From: CAZUCD01 sp964618855
Lineage (GTDB): Bacteria; Sumerlaeota; Sumerlaeia; SLMS01; JANRJK01
Direction of reading: 5' to 3'
NCBI GenBank assembly: GCA_964618855.1
Contig: CAZUCD010000084.1
Span: 1 to 16,018, forward strand
Length of the DNA: 16,018 nucleotides
Shown: positions 7,813 through 13,684 of the stretch, piece after piece
Layout: every line of letters begins with the position of its first letter
Position numbering within the stretch: position 1 is the stretch's first letter
The notes under the pieces: model-generated
What the model saw: only the letters and a program-made list of their open reading frames with translations
What the model was told of the DNA's origin: nothing
Databases searched by the model: none
Position numbers and translations under genes: made by a program

Positions 7813-7837
7813 CCCCAATCCCCGATTCCCGATCTCC
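7813..7837. repeat. Short C-rich degenerate repeat between convergent genes
   Basis: Between the stops of the response regulator and the peptidase the plus strand reads as runs of C separated by AAT, GATT and GATCT (7813-7816, 7820-7823, 7828-7830, 7836-7837). The minus strand is therefore G-rich with three runs of three or more G. It resembles the G-rich tract after the pil operon. I see no normal terminator in this 35-bp junction. Confidence 0.5.
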
Positions 7838-7847
7838 GATTCTCGAA

Positions 7848-8903
7848 TCAGCGATTCTCCGCATCGGGCCACGGGTTCTTGCGGCCTGTGGCAGTGGGGG
7901 AGGGTTCGTCGCCGGAGTCCCATCGGTCTTCGCGATCCCCGTAGATGTCCTGGATGTCCGCCTGCGTGAGTGACTGCGCCCAAGCCTCCTCCTCTTCCTC
8001 GGCCTTGGCGCGCGCCTCGGCACGGCGCTGCTTCTTCAAGTAGGCGAGGAAGAGCAGGATCGCGATGAATCCCCAGAAGAGGGTGCCGGAGGTGAACACG
8101 ATGAGTGCGCTTGTGGAGATGCTTCCGATGGTGTGGTAGGCGCCAAGTTCCAGCCCGTCGCGCCGCTGCGGATCCCACAGGTCCGACGCGATCCGAGGCC
8201 CGGAGGCGGGAGAGGATAGAAGTGCCACGAGCCTGTAGGCGCTCCCCGGCTCGTCCCCGACGGACCGCGCCAGCAATTCCACGGCAAAGTAGCTGACGGC
8301 GTAGGCCATGTCCACCCGCGAGTTGTTCGGGAACCCGTGTTCGAGCTCCCGCAGCGTCGGCAGGCGCCCCATCAGGCGCTCCTGGGCAAGCCGGGCCGTG
8401 TCCACCGGGCTCCATTGGCCCGCCAGGTGCATCGCGATGCCTTCCTCCGCCCATTGGGGCAGGTCCGCCCCGCCGGGCAGCGTGTGCATCAGCACGTGCG
8501 CCATTTCGTGGGTCATGACGCGCCGGTTTTCCAGTTCCGCGCTCGACCTCCACTTTGGTCCATTGATCCAGATCGTGCGCCTCTTCGGGGAGGCCGCCGC
8601 GGCGAAGTGCTCCCCGCGTGCCCCCGCGCGCGCCTCGAAATCCCTTGGGTCCTCGCACCAGACAACGTGCACGGTTCCCGGCCAGCGCAGTCCCCCCACC
8701 TCCTCCTGGAGCTGCGCCCACGCATCGAACGACGTGTCGTCGACGGACTCGTGCAGCCGGGTGCCTTGGTCGATCCCGAGGACGACGAACGGACGCTCGA
8801 CCGGCGGGAGGGCCTGCGCAGGCAAGGGGCCCGGCATCCCGAACAGGATGACCAGGAACAACAGGATGGCCCCAAGGAGCCGTGGTGGCGCTGAAAGATG
8901 CAT
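7848..8903 (-). CDS. Membrane-anchored peptidase MA-like (gluzincin) metalloprotease
   Basis: From the ATG at 8903 (GAGGG at 8911-8915, spacing 7) the product has 351 residues; ATGs at 8921 and 8945 are less likely because their upstream sites are poorer and the extra residues precede the signal peptide. Residues 9-30 form a Sec signal peptide ending in LPAQA. The extracytoplasmic domain carries HEMAH (132-136) followed by WAEEG at 151-155, where a Glu is the likely third zinc ligand, as in the peptidase MA family (PF13485-like). A membrane helix covers about 264-289, followed by KKQRRAEARAK and an acidic EEEEE tail (302-306), so the C terminus should be cytoplasmic. Substrate unknown; the layout suggests envelope protein turnover or signalling. 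It is divergent from the alpha/beta hydrolase gene (95 bp apart) and may share regulation with it. Confidence 0.85.
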   Translation of the reverse strand: MHLSAPPRLLGAILLFLVILFGMPGPLPAQALPPVERPFVVLGIDQGTRLHESVDDTSFDAWAQLQEEVGGLRWPGTVHVVWCEDPRDFEARAGARGEHFAAAASPKRRTIWINGPKWRSSAELENRRVMTHEMAHVLMHTLPGGADLPQWAEEGIAMHLAGQWSPVDTARLAQERLMGRLPTLRELEHGFPNNSRVDMAYAVSYFAVELLARSVGDEPGSAYRLVALLSSPASGPRIASDLWDPQRRDGLELGAYHTIGSISTSALIVFTSGTLFWGFIAILLFLAYLKKQRRAEARAKAEEEEEAWAQSLTQADIQDIYGDREDRWDSGDEPSPTATGRKNPWPDAENR

Positions 8904-8910
8904 TCCGGAG

Positions 8911-8915
8911 CCCTC
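8911..8915 (-). promoter_or_regulatory. Ribosome-binding site of the MA-like peptidase
   Basis: On the minus strand GAGGG lies 7 bases before the ATG at 8903. It supports that start, which puts the hydrophobic signal core close to the N terminus. Confidence 0.6.
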
Positions 8916-8998
8916 TGGCATCCCCTTGGTCACGAAGCATGCCATCGCGCGCTCTCTCTGATTGCAGGGGTGCCCCTCCCTGTCAACGCTCTCCGGCC

Positions 8999-9955
8999 AT
9001 GGCCGAAGTCAAACCCACCCCCGTCGGGCGCCCAGCCAAGCCGGGCGGGCCCCTGAGGTCCTTCATACGCGTGCTCGCTACCCTCATCATCGCCGTGCCG
9101 CTCGTGGCGGGCGCGTTCCTGTTCGTTGTCCAGGACCGCATGATCTACTTTCCGCGCCCGTACCGGGAACCCATCGGCGCGATGCTGCGCGGGACAAACG
9201 CACAACTCGTCGAGTTCCAGTCGGGGGACGAAAGGCAGGTCTGCTACTGGGTTCCGGGAAAGGATGCCGGCGAGGACTCCCCCATATGGTTCGTCTTCGG
9301 GGGCAACGCCAGCCGTGCGTTCGATTGGATCGACCAGGTCCGTGCCATGCAGGCATCCCATCCCGAGTGGTCTTTCGTTCTGGTCGAGTATCCCGGCTAC
9401 GGGCACTCCGGGGGGGAACCCGGGCGCAACCCGATCATCCGCGTTTCCGGGGACTGCCGTGCGGAGATCAGGCGCCTGACGGGCCTGACGTCCGACCAGA
9501 TGGCCAGGCGCACCTGCATTCTCGGTCACTCGATGGGCGCCGCCGCAGGGCTTGAGTTCGCCGCCTCGCATGGCGCACGCGTCGTCGTCGCCATTTCCCC
9601 CTTCACGGACCTCGTCTCGATGGCCAGACGCTCCGTGGGGCCGGTCTACGCGCAATTGCTGAGGGACCGGTGGAACAATAGGGCCCGACTGGCCGAACTC
9701 CAAAAAGCGTCCGAAAAACCCCGGCTCCTGATGTACCACGGCACGGCCGACTCGATCGTCCCCGTCGAGATGGGTCGAGAGTTGGCCGCCGAGAGCCCGC
9801 AGTGGATCGAGTTCCACGAAATGAATGGCATGGAGCACAACGACCTGCTGGACGTCGTGTGCGAGGACATCTGCCGCAGGTGGCAACCGTGGAAGGAGGA
9901 CGCGACAGGAGGGGCCGGGGAAGCTGCTTCGGGCGGGGATGCGGGGAACCCCTGA
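8999..9955 (+). CDS. Membrane-anchored alpha/beta hydrolase (BEM46/ABHD13-like)
   Basis: The 318-residue protein has one N-terminal membrane helix (about residues 21-44, after a Pro/Lys-rich cytoplasmic tail) and then the DRMIYFPRP motif often seen in BEM46-like hydrolases. The hydrolase core shows FGGNA (oxyanion region, 100-104), YPGYGHSGG (131-139), the nucleophile elbow GHSMG with Ser178, the acid Asp251 in HGTADSIVP and the catalytic His280 in GMEHND. All triad residues are therefore present and the enzyme should be an active serine hydrolase facing the periplasm or cytoplasmic membrane; its ester or amide substrate cannot be read from sequence. The last 20 residues are Gly/Ala-rich and probably disordered. 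The start at 8999 is chosen because residues further upstream do not resemble the family; no strong ribosome-binding site is seen. Confidence 0.88.
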   Translation: MAEVKPTPVGRPAKPGGPLRSFIRVLATLIIAVPLVAGAFLFVVQDRMIYFPRPYREPIGAMLRGTNAQLVEFQSGDERQVCYWVPGKDAGEDSPIWFVFGGNASRAFDWIDQVRAMQASHPEWSFVLVEYPGYGHSGGEPGRNPIIRVSGDCRAEIRRLTGLTSDQMARRTCILGHSMGAAAGLEFAASHGARVVVAISPFTDLVSMARRSVGPVYAQLLRDRWNNRARLAELQKASEKPRLLMYHGTADSIVPVEMGRELAAESPQWIEFHEMNGMEHNDLLDVVCEDICRRWQPWKEDATGGAGEAASGGDAGNP

Positions 9956-9997
9956 AAGCGCTGGGAATAAGCCTTTAATCCCCTCAGAGAATTGCAC

Positions 9998-10023
9998 TTG
10001 GGTTCGTTTTTCCCAACTTTTTT
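9998..10023 (+). terminator. Candidate weak intrinsic terminator after the hydrolase gene
   Basis: TTGGG (9998-10002) and CCCAA (10012-10016) can form a 5-bp stem with a 9-base loop, followed after one C by six T (10018-10023). The stem is short, so termination would be inefficient; the U-tract position is right for transcripts leaving the hydrolase gene. Confidence 0.4.
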
Positions 10024-10113
10024 CGAGAGATTTAGCTTGCGGCTCAGTGCGAAGCGTCCTTACCGCAATACATCTAGAATGCCAGCGTCCTGAGGCAGTT
10101 CGGCAGAAGCAGC

Positions 10114-10233
10114 CCAAGTTCCCCGGTCGAATCCCGAAACAACTCGGCGCGGGGAGTTGGGAGCGGTAACGCAGGGGGCAGGACCACGATACCTGCGGCT
10201 AGGCCGCAAGCCTGACGGAACGAGGAAGTCCCC
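10114..10233 (+). promoter_or_regulatory. Candidate structured mRNA leader of the pil operon
   Basis: The segment GGGGAGTTGG (10151-10160) can pair either with the upstream CCAAGT-TCCCC (10114-10124, nine base pairs around a small internal loop) or with AAGTCCCC (10226-10233, seven of eight), which lies directly between the Shine-Dalgarno GAGGAAG (10222-10228) and the pilM ATG. Between them is a perfect 6-bp hairpin, TGCGGC-TAG-GCCGCA (10194-10208), and an alternative GCAGG/CCTGC stem (10178-10182, 10192-10196) that overlaps it. Such competing pairings are what a translational switch would look like, but no known riboswitch consensus is matched and pairing in GC-rich DNA arises by chance. Confidence 0.3.
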
Positions 10234-11379
10234 ATGTTTGGCTCCAAGCCCGTCGTTGGCCTCGACATTGGTTCGTCCAAGGTCAAGGCCGTGCAGCTCA
10301 AGAAGGTGGGCAACAAGTACGAGATCGAGCGCTTCGGCGTTGCGGACGTGTATCCGGGCGGGGACCGCTCGGCCTCGCAAGCGTCCACGTTCGAACTCAA
10401 GGCCAACGCCGCCCGCCAGGCCCTCGAAAACGGCCGCATCGCCGCAAAGTACGCCGTCTCCGCAGTCGCCGGCGAATCCATCATCGTCCGCTACATCCAG
10501 ATGATCGAGATGCTCGAGGAGGAGTTGAAGAAGGCCCTCCGCTACGAGGCCGAAGAGTACCTCCCCTTCGCACTCGACGAGGTGAACATCGACTCCGTGG
10601 TGCTCGGCCCGAGCGCCACCCCAGGAAAGCTCGACGTCCTCCTGGTCTGCGCCCGCAAGGACCTGATCAACGAGCACTACCAGATCATCCGCAGCCTCGG
10701 ACTCACGCCGCTCGTCATCGACGTCGAGGGCTTCGCGTTCCTGAACGCGTTCGAGGCGTGCTACAAGCCGTCCTCCTCCGACTGCGTCGCCCTGGTGAAC
10801 GTCGGGGCGGAGACGACGAACATCAACATCTACATTGGCGGCACGTCGCGCTTCTCGCGCGACATCGCGATCGCGGGCAACGCGATCACGGCCGCGATCA
10901 TGAACAAGACCGGCGTCCCCTTCGCCAAGGCCGAGCAGGTCAAGCGCGCCGTGGGCGCCCCTGCGCAGGAAGCCAAGGAAGCGGACGGCGAGGGCGAATC
11001 CTCCCTCATCAGCACCATCCGCGGCACGGTCGAGCGCATCACCGGCACGGACCTCGGCGACGACTCGCTGGAGTCCAACGCCGGCAAGGCCATCGGACAG
11101 ACCATCGAGCAGCTCATCGGCGAGGTTCGCCGCTCGATCCAGTTCTTCGAGAACCAGGCGGGCGGCGCGACCGTCTCCCGCGTATTCCTCGGCGGCGGCA
11201 CCGCGCGCATGCGCAACCTGCCGGAGTTCCTCTCCGCCGGGCTCCAGCTCCCGGTCGAGATCATGGACCCGCTGCGCACAGTCGGCGTCGGCCGAGAGGT
11301 GAAGCGGGAACTCGTCGAGGAGCACCGCGAACAGTTGGCCGTCGGCATCGGCCTCGCCCTCAGAAAGGTGGGTGACTGA
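10234..11379 (+). CDS. pilM: Type IV pilus assembly protein PilM
   Basis: This 381-residue protein is the actin-like, cytoplasmic ATP-binding member of the pilus alignment complex; it binds the N-terminal tail of PilN and links the inner-membrane platform to the motor. The fold motifs are present: phosphate-1 GLDIGSSKVKAVQL (9-22), the PilM-typical MIEMLEEELKKALRYEAEEYLPF (90-112), phosphate-2 ALVNVGAETTN (186-196) and the adenosine motif VFLGGGTARM (317-326). An Ala/Glu/Gly-rich insertion at about 241-260, followed by the IRGTVERITG segment, makes it somewhat longer than the approximately 350-residue proteobacterial proteins. The ATG is preceded by GAGGAAG. It is the first gene of the operon and ends 3 bp before pilN, so translation is probably coupled. 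It matches the 'pilus assembly protein PilM' family over its full length. Confidence 0.96.
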   Translation: MFGSKPVVGLDIGSSKVKAVQLKKVGNKYEIERFGVADVYPGGDRSASQASTFELKANAARQALENGRIAAKYAVSAVAGESIIVRYIQMIEMLEEELKKALRYEAEEYLPFALDEVNIDSVVLGPSATPGKLDVLLVCARKDLINEHYQIIRSLGLTPLVIDVEGFAFLNAFEACYKPSSSDCVALVNVGAETTNINIYIGGTSRFSRDIAIAGNAITAAIMNKTGVPFAKAEQVKRAVGAPAQEAKEADGEGESSLISTIRGTVERITGTDLGDDSLESNAGKAIGQTIEQLIGEVRRSIQFFENQAGGATVSRVFLGGGTARMRNLPEFLSAGLQLPVEIMDPLRTVGVGREVKRELVEEHREQLAVGIGLALRKVGD

Positions 11380-11382
11380 TCC

Positions 11383-12192
11383 ATGATCAAGGTAAACCTC
11401 CTGCCGCAGGAACTCCTCGGCAAGGGCTCCGCAGCGAAGGCGCAACAGTCCTCGGACGGCGGCCTCGTCGTCTTCCTCGCGCTCTTCGGCTTCGTCGTCG
11501 TGGTCGGCACCATCTTTGGCTATTCCATAAACGCCCAGTACCAGGCGGAAAAGGCCAAGAAGGAGGCCGACGCGAGGGCGAAGACGCTCGAAGGCGAGCT
11601 GCGCGCCCTGCGCGTCGAGTACGAGGAGCTCGAATCCATGCTCCGCATCCTCCAGAACCAGAAGGCCGTCCTCGACGCCCTGGATCCGCCGGACCGCCTC
11701 CTGTGGTCCAAGAAGCTCAACATGCTCCCGATGCTGGTCCCGGAAAACGTCTTCCTCACGGACATCGTGCTCACGGAGAAGGTTTCCGAGATCGAGACCG
11801 AGGAGTCGCTGAAGGCGAACCAGGCATGGGTCGCGGCCGGAAGCAAGGGCACGCCCCCGCCGAAGGAGAAGGTCCCCGTCATCGACCAGAAGATGGAACT
11901 GACCGGCCTCGCCTACTCCCCCGAGGGAAAGAGCGAAAACCGCCTTCAGCGAATCACGGAGTTCCGCACGAACCTCGAGAGCAAGGACGTGAAGATTCCC
12001 TACACTGGCAAGGTCGAGCGCTACATCGCCGGCTTCCGCCGCCAGGTGGGCATCTCCGCGATCGAACTCACCAGCGTGATGGATCGCGACGTCTCCAAGT
12101 TCACCTTCTCGCTCCAGGCCGAGCAGGTGAAGGTGAACCTGCCGACCAAGACCGAAGCGCCGAAGCCGCCAGCCGGCACGGCGAAGAAGTGA
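11383..12192 (+). CDS. pilN: Type IV pilus assembly protein PilN, enlarged
   Basis: The protein opens with MIKVNLLP, matching the conserved INLLP tail through which PilN binds PilM. One membrane helix follows (about residues 28-49), then a charged coiled coil (50-100) and a periplasmic ferredoxin-like domain. It forms the inner-membrane platform with PilO. At 269 residues it is clearly longer than typical PilN (about 180-210). The extra length is an insertion around residues 131-185 (a charged stretch, then a GTPPPKEK linker) and a basic, Pro-rich end (PTKTEAPKPPAGTAKK). The same arrangement, extra strand region included, could mean a modified periplasmic partner surface. The ribosome-binding site (AGGTGG) overlaps the pilM end; the gap to pilO is 17 bp. 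Confidence 0.92.
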   Translation: MIKVNLLPQELLGKGSAAKAQQSSDGGLVVFLALFGFVVVVGTIFGYSINAQYQAEKAKKEADARAKTLEGELRALRVEYEELESMLRILQNQKAVLDALDPPDRLLWSKKLNMLPMLVPENVFLTDIVLTEKVSEIETEESLKANQAWVAAGSKGTPPPKEKVPVIDQKMELTGLAYSPEGKSENRLQRITEFRTNLESKDVKIPYTGKVERYIAGFRRQVGISAIELTSVMDRDVSKFTFSLQAEQVKVNLPTKTEAPKPPAGTAKK

Positions 12193-12209
12193 CCGGAGGA
12201 TAGACCACC

Positions 12210-12791
12210 ATGGCCATGTCCGACAAAAACAGGCAACTCGTCACCGTCATCGTCCTTCTGGGCGTGCTGCTGACGGCCGGATCCGTGTACTTCTACTTCA
12301 TGATGGCGAAGCCAGCCATCGAGGCGGCGGAACGGACCACCGAGTCCACGAAGAAGAAGATCGCAGACCTTGAGGCCGAGAAGAAGAAGATCAACGCCTT
12401 CCTTGCCGACCGGTCCAAGATCGAGGAGCTCCAGCGCACGGTTGATCGCGCCAAGCGCCGCCTGCCGAACAACACGCAGGAGGCCGAGGAGCAGGGATTC
12501 TACAAGATCGTGGAGGACTCGCTCCGCCGCACCGGCGCGAGCATGTCCCGCCTTGCACCCAAGGAACCCCTGAACCGCAACCTCTACTTCGAGATTCCCT
12601 ACGAACTCAAGGGCGCGGCGCGCTACCACGAGTTCGGCCAGCTCCTGAACGTCATCGAGTGCAACCCCGCCCGGCTCATGCGCGTCAGCACGTTTGCCAT
12701 CCGCAACGACGCCAAGCGCCCGTCGATCCACCCGATCGAACTGACGGTCAAGACGTACACGTTCAACGACCTTGCGAAGCCGCGCTCCTAA
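12210..12791 (+). CDS. pilO: Type IV pilus assembly protein PilO
   Basis: This 193-residue protein has the PilO plan: a short cytoplasmic N terminus, a membrane helix (about residues 10-32), a periplasmic coiled coil rich in Lys and Glu (38-85) and a C-terminal ferredoxin-like domain (about 95-188, with EQGFYKIVEDSLRRTG and the MRVSTFAI and IELTVKTYTF strands). PilO pairs with PilN and contacts the PilP-like protein in the periplasm. GGAGG at 12195-12199 lies 10 bases before the ATG at 12210, which favours this start over the second ATG at 12216. The identification rests on size, topology and position between pilN and the pilP-like gene as much as on residues, because PilO is poorly conserved. 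Confidence 0.9.
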   Translation: MAMSDKNRQLVTVIVLLGVLLTAGSVYFYFMMAKPAIEAAERTTESTKKKIADLEAEKKKINAFLADRSKIEELQRTVDRAKRRLPNNTQEAEEQGFYKIVEDSLRRTGASMSRLAPKEPLNRNLYFEIPYELKGAARYHEFGQLLNVIECNPARLMRVSTFAIRNDAKRPSIHPIELTVKTYTFNDLAKPRS

Positions 12792-12827
12792 CCCATGACC
12801 GCCACGCCACCAACCCACGGCATCCCC

Positions 12828-12832
12828 GGAGG
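12828..12832 (+). promoter_or_regulatory. Ribosome-binding site of the pilP-like gene
   Basis: GGAGG stands 7 bases before the ATG at 12840. It decides the start in favour of a protein that begins directly with a signal peptide, against the in-frame ATG at 12795 with no such site. Confidence 0.75.
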
Positions 12833-12839
12833 CTTCAGC

Positions 12840-13646
12840 ATGAGACGGCACCGGCTGGCCACCGCCCTCCTCCTGGCGAGCGGCGCGTTCCTTTGCGCGC
12901 CGATCATCGCCCAGGATGCGGGCGCCACGGCAAACGACCCACCTGCGGAGGCCACCACCACGGAGGCACCCGCCGCCACACCGGCCCCGGCGGCCACTCC
13001 GGCACCGAGGATCGAGGCCAGCGTCGAGGAAATCCAGCGCCTCATCGACCTCCCCTCCACCGCACAGCTCGGCCTTGAGTCCGATGAGGACCCGACCAAG
13101 CCGAAGACCATGTTTCAGGACGACAAGTCCATCCTCGATGTCTTCGGCGAGCGCCCCGTCTTCGTCTACTTCCCCGAGGGCGTGGACCCGATGATCATCC
13201 CTTGGGTCCGCCAGCAGATCATCGCCCAGGAACTCCTGGAGAAAGCCCGAATCCTGACACTCGCACAAGACAACCAGAAGGCGATGGCGCTCTATCAGGA
13301 AATTTTGGACAAGTATGCCGCGACACCGGTCGCGACGGAAGCCCGCCGCGAATTGGACCTCGTGCGCATTAAGCTGACTCAGACGGACAACTCAGGCGAC
13401 ACTCCTACTCTCGCGAATCCCGACCAGCCCGAGGTTACCCTTCCGAAGGCCATCGTGGACAGCACCACAGGCATCCTCTACATGGGGCCGACCGGAAGTC
13501 AGGTCATCATTTTCGACGAAATCGTGGGTGTTGGCGACCGCGTCCCGCGCTACGCCACCGTGACGGTCAAGGACATCCAGCCCGGCCTGATCGTCTATGA
13601 GTTCCAGGGCAAGAGATTCGAAGTCCCAGTGGATGGTTCGCTGTGA
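12840..13646 (+). CDS. PilP-like periplasmic pilus assembly protein with a TPR-like segment
   Basis: The 268-residue product begins with a signal peptide (MRRHRLATALLLASGAFLCAP, probable cut after IIA|Q at 24). Cys19 does not sit in a good lipobox, so it is probably not a lipoprotein, unlike classical PilP. An Ala/Pro/Thr-rich linker (27-57) leads to a conserved-looking helical part (122-180) in which WVRQQIIAQELLEKA and KAMALYQEILDKYAA read like TPR helices. The C-terminal domain (about 207-266: TGILYMGPTGSQVIIFDEIV, VGDRV, VTVKDIQPGLIVYEF) resembles the beta-domain of PilP and GspC that docks onto the secretin. Its place between pilO and pilQ agrees with a PilP role as the periplasmic link. 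The stop overlaps an in-frame GTG of the pilQ frame by four bases. Confidence 0.8.
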   Translation: MRRHRLATALLLASGAFLCAPIIAQDAGATANDPPAEATTTEAPAATPAPAATPAPRIEASVEEIQRLIDLPSTAQLGLESDEDPTKPKTMFQDDKSILDVFGERPVFVYFPEGVDPMIIPWVRQQIIAQELLEKARILTLAQDNQKAMALYQEILDKYAATPVATEARRELDLVRIKLTQTDNSGDTPTLANPDQPEVTLPKAIVDSTTGILYMGPTGSQVIIFDEIVGVGDRVPRYATVTVKDIQPGLIVYEFQGKRFEVPVDGSL

Positions 13647-13668
13647 AGCATCGTGACGTGATTCCGAC

Positions 13669-13674
13669 AAGGAG
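13669..13674 (+). promoter_or_regulatory. Ribosome-binding site of pilQ
   Basis: AAGGAG lies 10 bases before the ATG at 13685. The in-frame GTG at 13643, which overlaps the previous stop as GTGA, has no such site and would add 14 residues in front of a complete signal peptide. Confidence 0.75.
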
Positions 13675-13684
13675 AATCGCCGAG

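Noticed and set aside
10037..10080. Sigma-70 promoter built on TAGAAT (10075-10080) before pilM
   Set aside because: No acceptable -35 element is found 16-18 bases upstream; TTGCGG (10037-10042) is too far away.
10165..10220. Possible GEMM-I (c-di-GMP/cGAMP) riboswitch before pilM
   Set aside because: ACGCAGGGGGCAGGACC and CGCAAGCC faintly recall the conserved core, but the GNRA loop helix, the receptor helix and the closing GGGUUACC strand are missing, and there is no room for the third helix before the ATG.
12021..13268. Minus-strand open frame across pilO and the pilP-like gene
   Set aside because: It crosses three real gene ends and has no signal, ribosome-binding site or domain.
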